DNA from: Artemisia argyi
Taxonomy: Eukaryota > Streptophyta > Magnoliopsida > Asterales > Asteraceae
Direction of reading: 5' to 3'
Length of the DNA: 64,000 nucleotides
Assembly (NCBI GenBank): GCA_030686995.1
Contig: CM060696.1
Span: 112,092,949 to 112,156,948 of the forward strand
Below the pieces are notes generated by a model, which saw only the letters and a program-made list of their open reading frames with translations, ran no database searches and had not been told where the DNA came from. Below are positions 48,608 through 60,690 of the stretch, one piece after another (position 1 is the first letter of the stretch; every line of letters begins with the position of its first letter). Both the position numbers and the translations under genes were made by a program.

Positions 48608-51600
48608 CAGTCTTATGTTACATAAAAGTAAAACCATGTATTTGTTGTAGGTGGTACGATTTAATTACAGTGGTGATGAGAGGAAGGCTTTGGTTGAACT
48701 TGTTAGCTACATCAAGAGTATTGGATCAATGTTGCAGAGATGCGACACATTAGTAGCAGACGCCTTATGGGAAACTGTCCATGCTGAGGTTCAGGATTTT
48801 GTTCAAAACACATTGGCAGCGATGCTGCGCACCACATTTCGAAAGAAAAAGGACCTTTGTAGGTTGGTATCAACACTTTCAAGATCCTAGTTAGGACCTT
48901 CTTTTCTGCCTTCTTTATTTCATGTTTATGTGACAGCACTGCATGCTTCTTTGATGGCTTTCAGGATACTCTCTGATATGCGGACCCTTTCAGCGGATTG
49001 GATGGCTAACACTAGCAAGCCTGAATCTGAGTTGCAAACATCACAACATGGAGGCGAAGAAAACAAAGGAAACCTCTTTTTTCCAAGAGCAGTTGCACCT
49101 ACTGCTGCACAGGTAAAGATTTTAGACCAGTATTAAGCACTTTGTTTGTGTGCTGCTTAAAGGTGGAAAATTTCAACCAATTACTTCTGTATAGTTCAGT
49201 GTGAGGTAGAGGTGGGAATTTTAACCCATTGGTGAATCGGTCAATCTGAGAGTACATATATATTTTTATTTTTGGGTTAATGTGTAAAAAAACTAGCATA
49301 AAAAAAACTAGCTCAAGACGACATGGGTCGGATGGTTGAAGTTTGTCAAAAGTATAAAACCTGTAATGTATAAACCTTCTAAATCACTTTGTTAAAAAAA
49401 CTAAGATGATTACTGATATTATAACATTCCGAACCATATTTAGAACACTAACGGACTAACTATTTATAAAAGTTCAAGATAATTGACAAAATTGACCCAA
49501 ATCCTATCCAATTTAACCTGTTCCACAAATCATCCGCCTTGACCCATACACATTTAGTTTGTTTACTGAACCAGTCTGACTCGTCCATTCTTCCACCTCT
49601 AATTGTTATCTCAGTCACTCTCCCTTCCCTTCTTTCAGATACATTGCTTGCAGTTTTTGATATATGAGGTGGTATCTGGTGGTAATATGAGGAAGCCAGG
49701 TGGTCTCTTTGGGAATAGCAGCTCTGACATTCCAGCAAATGATTTGAAACAACTGGAAACCTTTTTCTACAAGCTTAGTTTTTTCCTACACATACTAGAC
49801 TATTCAGGTTCATCTGACACCCTTCATTAGTTTGTTGAGTATATTTTAGTTTGTTATATTCTCATGTACGACTTTTGTATGAAAAGGATACCCTTTGTAA
49901 AATTATGCTTAAAAAACTACTAACAACTGAGTCTTCAATCGTTTAGTTGAGTTATTGTGGTTCTAATAATTGATGATATAGCTAACTTTTTTTTTTCTCT
50001 CTTTTAAACATTTCAGTTACGGTTGCAACATTATCAGATCTTGGTTTCTTATGGTTCAGAGAATTTTATTTGGAATCTTCTCGTGTCATTCAGGTAAGAC
50101 ACTAGTATATCATTAAACTTTTCATAGGGTGGTTGAATTTCATCCATTAAGAATGTGCAAGACACCTTAACACTTATAGGTTTAAACAAGCGTTGATGAA
50201 ACAATCTTAGAAACATGGATATAAATTTATCCTTCACATAATGTTAGTTTTGAATTTTACAAGTTTTTATTTATTTATTTTTATAATTATTGTAGTTTCC
50301 TATCGACTGCTCTCTTCCTTGGATGTTGGTGGATCATGTGCTAGAGTCACAAAATGGTGGTCTTCTTGAAAGTGTTCTGATGCCATTTGACATATACAAT
50401 GACTCTGCTCAGCATGCCCTTGTTGTGCTCAAACAAAGGTTTCTCTATGATGAGATCGAAGCTGAGGTAATTTCCTCAAAGGGGTTCTAAATTAGTTAGG
50501 TGACAACTTTACTTTTACGCAGAGGTGGAAAAATGTTGGGTCATTTGATAGGGTAGGGGGTCAAAATAGGTTATTGTAAATGTTGGTCAAAACAAGCTGG
50601 GTTGGGTTGACCAGAAAACATTAATTTATTTATTATTTCTCTTGAGTTATTATGTTACAAATATGATTATGAAAACTATATACTAATGTAAACTTTTTTC
50701 TTTCTTTGATATAACTATTTATGAGATTGTAAGCATTTAGATACACTTTGGGTCATTTTTAACCCGTTTGACCCATTTGACATGTAATAGGTGAAATACA
50801 CCCGAGTCAACTTATTTTCGGATAAATGGGTAGAAATTGTCACATTTACTATTATATTTACAAGTTATATAGTGGTACTGGAAAAGAAAAATACATGTGC
50901 ATTTTAATTAAGTTTTTCATGCCCCATAAAATTTCTTGAATTTTCCTTCTGTTTTTCTTTTCTAAATATTTACAGAAGGACAATACTTGATTCTTTTGTA
51001 GGTGGATAATTGTTTTGATATATTTGTGTCGAGGTTGTGTGAGGCTATATTTACACATTACAAAAGTTGGGCTGCTAGGTAATTCCATCCCTTTACTTTT
51101 AATTTTGTCCTGTCAGAGGTAGCTGAGGAAATGTAATTTTTTGGTTATCATATTTTCAGTGAGCTGCTTGATCCGTCGTTCCTTTTCACATTGGACAATG
51201 GAGAAAAGTTTTCTGTTCGCCCAATGAGATTCACTGCCCTACTGAACATGAAAAGAGTGAAGGTAGGCAAGTCTGTTCAGCCGAGCTGATATCACTTTGC
51301 TTTTCTATGGAAATTTAAGCTCTATTCTTAATATCATGTTCATTTTCGTTCCTATCCTTTTTTGGTAAAGTGGATGGGTCGTAAGCCCTCTTTACACTAA
51401 AAAAAAAGGTCAGAAGCCTACCTACTTTTTAGGTAATCATGGTTTCCGAACTTTTGGCCGACTAATCCATGGGGTTTGAACCTACCGCCACACAGATTCA
51501 AACCGGGTAAAGCCCTCCCTTTTCAGGAGGTTGGCGTTCAGAGTTGTTTGCTAGGGCACCTAGCAGGAAACTCTATTGGCTCTGAACAGCACTAATACAT

Positions 51601-54600
51601 AGAGTTCGACCCGTTTCCATATATATGGCTTGGTTTATATTAACTAAATATTTTGTTGGAACAGGAATGGGTCAAAGGGATTGAAAGTCTCCCGAGTCTA
51701 TTTTTAATGCATAGAACCTTCTTAACTGTTTCATTCTTGTAATTAGTTTATTGTATTAATCATGTTCTTGTATAAGCTAATAAAACTTAATCAGATAAAA
51801 TAAAATTGAAAAATGGACAAAATGTTTGTTTTAAACCAACCCTACCAGGCTGTTTCAGCACATACTAAAATACATTCTAACCAAACCCTTTGTTACCTCT
51901 TACCTATCCAGCCACCTCTACAAATTCGTATTGAAAAATAGATGTATATATTCACCTTAAAGCAACGTTGCATTCTGCTATCTTTTTAACACATTCTAAT
52001 AATCTACAGTTACTTGGAAGGACAATCAACTTGAGGAGTTTGATTGCTGAGAGGATGAACAAATTATTCAGAGAAAACCTTGAATTTTTGTTTGATCGTT
52101 TTGAATCCCAGGACTTGTGTGCTATAGTTGTAAGTATCCGTGACTTTGTATATTTTTGTACTATGTCTTCTCAAATCGTTGTAATGGCTATTCTTACAGC
52201 AACAACAACAACAACAATACCTAATCCCGCCGTAGCGGGTGTATATTCTATCCTTCTGTGATTTAAAGTTTTGTTTTGTTTTAAAATGTATCCAGGAGTT
52301 GGAAAAGCTACTGGAAATATTAAAGATGACTCATGAGTTCTTGTCTCGAGATCTCACTATCGATTCATTCGGTATCATGCTGAGTGAGATGATGGAAAAT
52401 GTCTCTCTTGTTTCGTACTCAAGTCGGCTCGCTTCTCAGGTTTAGAGACTGTTTTTTTATATATCACACCATATCTGCTCTATCTGTCTAATAACGGCGC
52501 TTGGTTCATTTTAAGGAATGGAAAGGGTATAGTAAAAGGAATGCAATGGAATATGACCAGGCAGTCTTTAATTAAAATACTAATAAAAAATATATATGAA
52601 AATTGAAAAAAATAAAAATAACATAAGAGATAGAAAATGAATTAGTGATAGCTTGTGAGTGGAACTCGGGGAGAAAAAAGGGGTTGTGGACTTGCTGTTC
52701 ACCTTTTTTTTCATACCCGTCAATATGGGGGGAAATACTTCAATACCCAAAACCAAGTAATTCCCCGTTGCATCATTCTTTGCCAACCACCTTAAATCAA
52801 TTTCATCATCTTTCCTTACCCTCTAACACCTGCAACCAGGCACAACCTATGATGCTGTGTGGAAGAAAGTATGAACTCTTTGTTCCGCATGTGTGTAAAT
52901 GCCCTAGTTTATGCATACTACTGTTTCTTTCATTAACCTATTGTAGAGTATTATAATCATCCTTGGTCCTTTTTTCTTATGTTTGCGAAGTAAGATGATG
53001 TCTGGAACAAATTTTGATTGCCATTAAGACTTTTTCTGATACTACCAGTATTGACCTAATATCTTTGTTGTTCAATAAGCAAGGCAATACCTTGTAGATG
53101 CATTGCAGCATCGTCCTATATGTTTAGCTTGTCCTCTCTAAGTGAATATATATATATATACCTTAAGTCGATAACATGTACGAATAATGTTGATTTTTCT
53201 AATGTTCCATAGCGTGAGTTCTAGAATAAGCTCTTCTGCTTCAAAGTGCTATCATTAATCATGAATTTTGGTAATGTACCTTACTAGAAAATATTAATAT
53301 AGAGTTGGAACTTAGCCGATGGACAAATGATTGATATGAATATATATACAAGCCACAATATGTTAGGTTATAATAATATGCCTCCTACTATAGTATATTT
53401 CGTTTGTTTTTCTCCTTGTAGAATGGTAAATCATGATCAGTCACTCTAATCCTTACTTACAAATCATTACTATCTGTCAGATTTGCAACTTGAAACCAAA
53501 TTAGAAGGGTAGTTATGTCTTTTCACTTTCTTGCTTAACATAATAATTTTATGGTAGATTTGGACGGAGATGCAAAATGATTTTCTGCCCAACTTCATCC
53601 TATGTAATACAACTCAACGCTTTGTTCGATCGTCAAAAGTACCATCTGCTCCTGTTCAGAAACCATCCCTTCCATATGCCAAGCCAAACTTCTATTGTGG
53701 AACTCAAGTAAGAACTTATCTTAATAAAAATCTTTGATTTTTGTAGCTCTTATATACCTTTGCCAGCTTCTCTTTTTCATAGTATTTACAAATGTCTTAT
53801 TACTTTATGGTATTTAGGAGTTAAACTCTGCTCACCAAAGCTTTGCTCGATTACATAGTGGGTTCTTCGGGTTACCTCACATGTTCTCAATCGTACGGCT
53901 TCTGGGTTCTAGATCATTGCCATGGCTTATCCGAGCACTACTGGATCATATATCAACCAAGGTATGTACATAATTGTATTTATGCACTTTGGTCTTCTTT
54001 TCACAAAGAAGAGAACTGAGAACTTACAATTTCCATTTGCACACCTAGAAACAAAGGCTAAAATACAAAACTGAGGATGTGATTTCAGAACATAAAAGTG
54101 AGACAGAAAAAGTTAATTTTCTATTAGCCTGTATAAATATATATGGGGTAAGTAAAAGTAAAAGTGGCATTATGACGGTTATAGTGTGTCAGAAAACGAT
54201 ACTCTACATGCTATATGCATGATTAATAAAATTACTTCTTTTGTGTAGTCGTTTTGTTTTCCATTTGTATACGTCTCAAGTTTACATATCCTTATAGATG
54301 CCCTTTCTACATTGATAAAAACTTGTTAAAGCCAAAACGGGTGTATTGAGATCCGGGTTGACCATTTCAGTAATTAGTTGTTTCATTCTCTTGCTGCAAC
54401 ACACTCTCTAAGTGATTAAAATGTTGGTCATGGTCTAATGGCTTGCTGCAACTGATTCAGATAACAATCCTGGAACCGATGGTGACAGGATTGCAAGAAG
54501 CATTGCCAAAGTCTATTGGTTTACTCCCTTTTGATGGTGGTGTAACAGGTATGTTATTAAGATCACTTCCCATCTTTCACCATTGATGTATTTGTGTTAA

Positions 54601-56915
54601 AGGATTAAATAGTACATGGTAACTAATTTCACTAGTTTGATTTAATAATAACGCATTACCACCTATGCAGTAATAAACTAATATTGCTGTACATTTGTGA
54701 ACTATGCTTCATATACTTTTTGGTTGGTACCTATCTGAAGTTATATATATGTAGGTAGTATGAGGCTTGTCAAAGAACTTCTTAAGTGGCAATCCAAAAC
54801 GGAACTGAAAACGGAGATTCTACACGGGATAAAGGAGGTTGGGAGTGCTTTATATTGGATGGGGCTACTTGATATCGTTTTGGTAAGTTCTTATTTTGTT
54901 ACTGAAAATTTATGGTCACTTTAATGTATTTTAGTACTTCCAGAATCTATGTACATAGTTCATGGAAGCTTTATATGCCATAAAACGTATCAACGCGACA
55001 TGTACCTAATGTATCGTTTATTGAATAAACTATGATCTAGTAAATACTTATGATTGTGATATTCAACAGAGAGAAGTTGACACAACACAGTTCATGCAAG
55101 TAGCCTCATGGTTAGGCTTAATACCTGGTGCAGATGGTCAAATATTACAATCGCAAGAAGATGGAAATAGCCCTGTTGTCACTCTCTTTAAGTCAGCCAC
55201 TGCTGCTACTCTATCAACCAACCCCATAAATCCCACACCTTTCTACACGATGTCGAAACAGGCCGAAGCTGCAGGTATATATCTTGTACATTTAATTGGT
55301 TTGTGTATCAGTCGTATATAAATCCGTTAAAATTTGCAACCTTTCATTATGTAAAATCTTTTGGTGGTTGCAGATTTATTGTACAAGGCTAACTTGAATA
55401 CAGGAAGTGTGCTCGAATATGCCCTTGCTTTCACCAGTGCTGCATTGGATAAATATTGCACCAAATGGAGTGCTGCACCAAAGACTGGCTTTATTGACAT
55501 TACTACATCAAAGGATTTTTACCGTATATTTAGCGGTCTCCAAATAGTAAGTAGCCGTCTGTTTTATAATATCAGCACTGAGTGAATGAGTGGGTCGGGT
55601 ATCGGGTAAAAACAGATAATTCTGAGTACGAGTCAGGTTCAGTTGATCAGCAGTATTATGTCAAAAATAATTTAAATTGTATATAATTGAAGCGTGTCAT
55701 ATATGATTGCAACAGTTATCTTAGTCCCTTTATAATCTAATCTCTTTAATAGAATGCTTTAGAAGGTCGTTATGCATATAGTTAGACTTTTGGCCGTTTG
55801 ATTCATTCTATCCATATAGCTCTTTCCTCTATTGGTTTGACGGGTGAGATTTAACATAACTGGAGATGACAGCTTCATAAGTAATAGTCTGGATTACTAC
55901 TGGGTTTCAGTTAACTAGCATCGTATTGAGTAGTTGGTTTGCACCATATCACGTTGAAGTATGTTTGATAATTTTACGAGTTGCCCGTAACCTTGATGCT
56001 TATGAGTATAATTGTTTTATATGCAGGAATATCTGGAAGATTCTATGCAGGTACCCCCAAACAACCATGAAACGCTGGGCGACTCAATTGCGTGGGGTGG
56101 ATGCACAATAATTTACTTGCTTGGTCAGCAACTCCATTTTGAGCTCTTTGATTTTTCATATCAAGTCCTGAATATCGCAGAAGTTGACAGTGCAGCAACT
56201 GGATCGTCGAATAAGGGTGCTCACTTTTCTCAGGTCCAGTCAATTTCTTTTATCTTTTAACTCAATTATAATCCTTTTTTTAGTAAAAGTGAAACACGTC
56301 CAGTGAATTGAACGGGTTGAAAGTTGTCCAGAATGGCAGAATGTTTAATCCACATAACCTCCTAAATCAATATAGTATAAAAAAAAATGTATTTCTATTG
56401 TATTAGTATAGTATTTGTAATCATACCATGTTCTTTTTATGAGAAGAATTAGAAAAGAAACAAAATTGTGCTTGCAGGTCAACCCAACTTGACCCATTTC
56501 AACATTTAGACCTAAACCCGTTTATGCAACCTGACCACCCCTGCTCTATTTGACAGCACTAGGGTGACTACTGTATTTTTGGTTGTAGGGATCATTAAGT
56601 AAGCATGATTCAAATGCTGAATATTTACTAGTTACTTACGTCAAAAGGATAGTAAACTAACAATATTGTAGCTTAGCCTGAAAACATCTGAAATAAACTT
56701 TTTTTTGGGTGCCTCAACAGGGATGGGAAGTGCTACTAGAAGCTATGAAGAAAGCAAGACGCTTGAACAATCACGTATATTCCATGTTAAAAGCTCGGTG
56801 CCCTCTTGAAGACAAGCAAGCCTGTGCTATCAAGCAAAGTGGAGCCCCCCTTCACCGCATCAAATTTGAGAACACGGTATCTGCATTTGAAACACTGCCC
56901 CAGAAATGTTCTTGA
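41874..56915 (+). CDS. PIR: PIROGI/SRA1 (CYFIP-like) subunit of the SCAR/WAVE complex, 29 exons
   Basis: Scaffold subunit of the plant SCAR/WAVE complex, which links Rac/ROP GTPases to ARP2/3-driven actin assembly at the membrane. Start [18 protein letters not shown]; end [11 protein letters not shown]. Exons: 41874-41927, 43849-43921, 44889-44953, 45103-45180, 45263-45382, 45472-45635, 45840-45909, 46004-46068, 46665-46860, 47018-47169, 47421-47514, 47744-47956, 48651-48862, 48965-49112, 49639-49807, 50017-50093, 50296-50466, 51002-51078, 51160-51262, 52010-52129, 52296-52439, 53558-53707, 53818-53961, 54461-54548, 54755-54882, 55070-55274, 55374-55546, 56027-56233, 56721-56915. They sum to 3855 nt, 1284 codons plus stop, about the length of the family. 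All junctions keep phase. Landmark phrases: [69 protein letters not shown]. No premature stop is seen, so it is probably functional. Introns 8 and 10 look U12-type. Confidence 0.96.
42015..42560. repeat. Degenerate tandem repeats in PIR intron 1
   Basis: Units of roughly 110-180 bp recur at about 42015, 42120, 42297 and 42440, sharing gatgaattagtgcctttag, gttatgttaagcgttataatta, ggttacgagtagagcgatat and gatgccaggagttgattt. They are non-coding. Related phrases return near 43195 and 43340. Confidence 0.65.
46069..46664 (+). other. PIR intron 8, probable U12-type GT-AG intron
   Basis: The donor is GTATCCTGC, close to the U12 consensus GTATCCTT. A perfect U12 branch-site sequence TTCCTTAAC lies at 46647-46655, 10 bases before the exon. 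The acceptor is AG. There is no polypyrimidine tract before the acceptor, as expected for minor-class introns. Splicing here restores the frame (AAC AA|T GTG GAA). Confidence 0.8.
47170..47420 (+). other. PIR intron 10, U12-type AT-AC intron
   Basis: The intron runs ATATCCTTT...CATGATTCAC. The donor matches the AT-AC U12 consensus exactly, the branch-like TGCCTTGAC at 47403-47411 differs at one position from TTCCTTGAC, and the terminal AC lies 10 bases from the branch adenosine. With these ends the exons join in phase as CAA GA|T TAT CAA, giving VQDYQRHYL, which fits the family. No GT-AG pair gives a matching protein. Confidence 0.88.
47963..48131. repeat. ATT / GTTATT microsatellite in PIR intron 12
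   Basis: About 90 bases of (ATT)n followed by about 80 bases of (GTTATT)n, starting six bases inside the intron. The hydrophobic translations of it are artefacts. Confidence 0.95.
48573..48607. repeat. Poly-T tract (35) in PIR intron 12
   Basis: An uninterrupted T run 43 bases before exon 13; it may strengthen the weak splice context of this intron. Confidence 0.9.
51420..51560. repeat. Dispersed repeat fragment in PIR intron 19, related to one in intron 12
   Basis: The phrase atggtttccga(a/c)cttttggcc followed by gactaatcca occurs here and at about 48278-48316. The copy here continues with ggtttgaacctaccgccac, which resembles a pol III B box, so a SINE remnant is possible. Confidence 0.4.
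52199..52249 (-). repeat. SINE-like 3' stub in PIR intron 20
   Basis: On the minus strand the sequence reads cccgctacggcgggattag followed by gtattgttgttgttgttg. A GTT-repeat tail after a GC-rich short hairpin is the end structure of some plant SINE families. No tRNA-like head is present, so it is at most a truncated copy. Confidence 0.4.
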
Positions 56916-57654
56916 GTTCATGATGGTGCTGGTGATTCTCACACTTCGTTACCTTGAATCTGAACGTAGGAATGCATCTATTTGTATATGTGGTTATTAT
57001 ACGTAGTTATTCGGTAGGAGGATGTTGGCTGCACTGAACGTGTAATGTGCTTTGTGTTTGGAAATGGTTTACTGTAGGTTTCTTGTAGGGAGTCAAGACT
57101 CGACTCTGCTTGAATGTTAGTATGTCTTGTATGTGTATTAGCAATGTTATCTTTGTAGTAAAGACGTTGCAACAGTATGAAACATACCAATGGCTGAAAA
57201 GTGGCATACTACGGATATTTCTATCAAAATGGTACTTAGGGTGCGTTTGGTATACATGTAGGAATCACAATGGGCATGGGTATAATTAAATGGTGGAATA
57301 GGAATGGATATCACAAATATAAAAAAACTAAGTGGTGTATTTTGGGTTTGGATGGGCACAAGATTACCTTCTACTTACTCTTCAAAGAACACGCACAACC
57401 ATAAAGTATTAATCATTATTTATTTATTTATTTATTTATTATTATTATTTTTAACATTTTCATCTTCCTAGCCCCCCATCCTGACTATGTATACTCCTAA
57501 TTACTTTACCCCACAGCGCATCTTCTCCACAAGAAACTTTCACCACCATTTTCCTATCAATGCCAATATATTTTGCCCTTAATGACCTAATATTAAACAC
57601 CCTCACCCCACCCCACCCAATAAGAAGCTAACACCAAATCCCATTAAACACAAG
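56916..57654. other. PIR 3' region and AT-rich spacer
   Basis: 3' untranslated sequence of the PIR gene, then a gggtgcgtttggta phrase at about 57239 that often marks hAT-like MITEs; I could not find its matching inverted end. A (ATTT)n stretch lies at about 57414-57450. No gene is seen. Confidence 0.45.
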
Positions 57655-58125
57655 CCATGAAATCTTTCCTAATTCTCTCAAGGTGTTTTAACACACAAGT
57701 TACACGAAACATTGACAAAGGAAAACTTCCAAGCACTGACTTAACCAAAGTCAAACGGCCCCCAAAGGAAATCGATCTCACTTTCCACTCAACTTTTCAA
57801 CAATCGTTCGTTAAGTGTTTTCCTTCCTCATACAGTAAACCCAAAAAGGGGAATGGAAAATCACCAACTCACATCTCAGCTATCTAGCCATAGCTTCAAC
57901 TTGTATATGATTCACCCAAACACCATACATCTTGCTCTTGAACAAGTTAACTTTCAATCCAGGCATTTGATTAGATTGGGAAATTTGTAAAATGCTATGT
58001 GGCGTACCTAAAGCAAAATGCGGAGGAAGAAATCTTGCTAGCCTTCTTACATTAGTAGTAGTAGCAACATACATTAGCATTGTAGAAAGATGAGCTTTCA
58101 AATATTTCCTTGTTATATTCATGTT
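57655..58125 (-). pseudogene. LINE (L1-type) reverse-transcriptase remnant
   Basis: Minus-strand pieces in changing frames follow a plant L1 reverse transcriptase: GLKVNLFKSKMYGVWVNH and VEAMAR at 57980-57880, then across frameshifts GDFPFPFLGLPVG, FGGRLTLVKSV-like sequence and PLSMFRVTCVLKHLERIRKD toward 57660. This is the region after the catalytic FADD-type motif. Stops and shifts make it non-functional. It lies antisense to the PIR gene. Confidence 0.7.
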
Positions 58126-58861
58126 TTCTTTGTTTTTGCGATGGATCTTAGTATCCTACATGTATTTGGCAAACCATCAAACACCCACTTACACAAAAAG
58201 TTGAATTGCATTCACAAACCTGATATGAAATGTTACAAGAAACTCACCTCTAATATCTCATGCATCCGTTTCATATTAAGCACGCCACTTCCTTCAACGT
58301 CACAACCATTACTTTGCTTTGTGACCTACACGATAATGTAAATTTGCTTAGTAACATAACATTTTGTTGATTTATTATGTTTAAAGGAGGATGAATAGGA
58401 AAGTGTTTTGTATCTTTGTTTTGTGGGGATTTAAAATGTTTGGGAAAGGAAATAGTGGCTGGTGTTCCAATCCCTGTCTCAAGCAGTTGATCGTTTTTAC
58501 TTTTGTTTTGATTATGTACGTAAATATTTAAATATTTAATGATGGATTACTTATGGTGATATATAGAGCTGCTTTGTGTTTAAGAGAATAAATGTCCATG
58601 TTCTGATATTGCTGCTTTTTGTTTTTGATGGTTAAATGTTCATGCTGTAATAGAGTTGAGTTGTGTTTTTGATAACTAAAATGTTTATGTTTGCTGATAT
58701 GATTGTTGTATTAAGTTGCGAATTAAGATACCCAGTATATTGGTTAAAGACTTTGCTTTAAACTGTATTGAATGATCTTATTTGTTTCTGTTTCGTTGGT
58801 TCTAATGAAATGTATTGTATAATATACTATAAAAAGTTACTGTTTCGTTGGTTATATTGCT

Positions 58862-58911
<50 letters not shown>

Positions 58912-58950
58912 TTTTGATTTTAATGACAGCCTTTAGCTTGTTTTCATATA
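58126..58950. other. Spacer with poly-T tract
   Basis: No gene is visible. A run of 46 T fills 58863-58908, directly before the S15-like exon. Confidence 0.6.
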
Positions 58951-59058
58951 AGAAACATGATCATTGTCCCAGGAATGATCGGTAGCGTTGTTGGTGTCTA
59001 CAATGGCAAGACCTTCAACTAGATTAAAATCAAGCCCGAGATGATTGGGCTTAAATTG
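58951..59058 (+). pseudogene. Ribosomal protein S15-like pseudo-exon
   Basis: The frame reads [20 protein letters not shown], then TFN, a TAG at 59020-59022, then IKIKPEMIGLKL before a GTGAGT donor. It matches the middle of cytosolic 40S ribosomal protein S15 (uS19), where the phrases [21 protein letters not shown] and IKPEMIGHYL are typical. The stop replaces the usual Gln. Neither the first nor the last part of S15 was found nearby, so it is an isolated duplicated exon. Confidence 0.8.
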
Positions 59059-59260
59059 GTGAGTTATCAATCTCATACAAGCTTGGATGTGTTTGGCTCA
59101 TTTATGTATGTTTGTCATGGAAGGCTATTGATTTTGTTCCCTGAATCTGGTAGTATATTGTCATTTCAGAAGGTTAATTAAGATGATACTCTTTTAGTAT
59201 GTTTCAACTCAGCAAATGTGGGCGAGTGTAATTCCGGCCAGATGCCTAGTGTGTGTGTGT

Positions 59261-59298
<38 letters not shown>

Positions 59299-59962
59299 CA
59301 ATCTCAACTCATCAAAAATTATTTTTGCAACAAAATTTTCAAACAATTTTTAACTTTCTCCCTTCTCTTTCAATCAGACCCAATCATCCATTTTATTTGT
59401 GTTTTATTCCCTATCAAAAGGATTCACACCTATTCATCACAAACACACATACCAAAAGCAAACACTTCATAAATGTTAAAGACACAAACCGCGACTAGAA
59501 AACATTACGGACTGAAAAAACCTTTTATCAAAACTTATTCGACGCCATTGCTATGTGTGGGCATACCGCTAGTAAAATAACACATAGTTACTTTTGCTAT
59601 TTCATCACAAACGAAAACTCAATATTTCATTGTTCTGCTAAAAATAGAATGTTATTTGAGAATTGAGATATTACTATACTATTGCAAGTGAGCTGGACTA
59701 AGCAAGTAAATATAGATGCAAAGAAATAGAAATATTTAACGGTTCGTCAACAAATCGTTGAATAAAACAAGGAAAACCTAATAAGTTCCTTGTTACTAAA
59801 ATTATATTTAGAAAAAAGACCAGTTTGTTTAGCCGATAATTTGTACAGTTCAACATTTCAGTTGGGTATATTTCTTCTTGGCACAATGGCACATACTAAG
59901 CGACGTTATCATTATCCAAACTAATTAACCATGGATTAAGTTATGCTACATACATACATACA

Positions 59963-59996
<34 letters not shown>

Positions 59997-60507
59997 CATA
60001 GTGGGACACACATGCTCAAGCTTCATCTACGCTTTGTTTCTGAAAGTCTAATGCACCCATTGACCGGGAGGCCTAAACTCGTCGTGCCTAGTTTTGTGAA
60101 AAATTAAAACTCGGCTACTTGGTTTATGATGAAGTGCATCCCTTTGTTACAACTAATTACAAACTAACACCAAGTTTATGCATACAATTAGTCATGAGTT
60201 TAGGTCTCCAAATCATTTCTTAGTTATGTTATAATAATAGACTGCTCTTAAGTTCCATGAAACTTTTAAGAAGTATGTGAGATTTCTGTTCGATATACAA
60301 AAACTGCAAAAAGGTAGAAAAGATAAATAAGAAATAAAGGTACAAGCTTATAAAATAAACGAACCAATCCAAATCTTAACTGAATACTATCTCATATGTT
60401 GATTGTTTATGTAGTCTAAAGAAGATTATATAATGACAGTATTATTACCCATGGAAGAGAAAAAGAACCAATAATCATCAAAGAATTAGTATGGTGATCG
60501 ATGCTAG
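59059..60507. other. Spacer with simple repeats
   Basis: No gene is seen. It contains a (GT)n followed by 37 T (59250-59298) and a (CATA)n block (59948-59996). The frames over the T run encode only phenylalanine strings. Confidence 0.6.
59948..59996. repeat. (CATA)n microsatellite
   Basis: About twelve units of catacata type. Confidence 0.95.
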
Positions 60508-60690
60508 CTACTTGATATATTGATTAGGCGACACAAACGTCTCAATGTATCTCACTGTTTCAGAGATAGGGCTGTTGGCAACGGGTAACAAAGCTTTGCC
60601 TTTTCCTATCCCCTTGCAAGGTTTCTGCATATTCAGCTTAATCTTTTTCAGATCTATGTTATAAAGATAATCAAAGTTAGCATGTGTTTT
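60508..60690 (-). pseudogene. Disconnected C-terminal end of the F-box frame
   Basis: Sixty codons in frame after the TAG at 60691-60693, including KTHANFDYLYNIDLKKIKL and ETVRYIETFVSPNQYIK, ending at TAG 60508-60510. It lacks its own start near the beginning. It probably encoded the last strands of the F-box-associated domain and a short tail. Confidence 0.65.

Noticed and set aside
52490..52960. Possible MITE in PIR intron 21 starting near ggcgcttggttcattttaag
   Set aside because: The start resembles hAT MITE ends, but I could not find a matching inverted end or target duplication.
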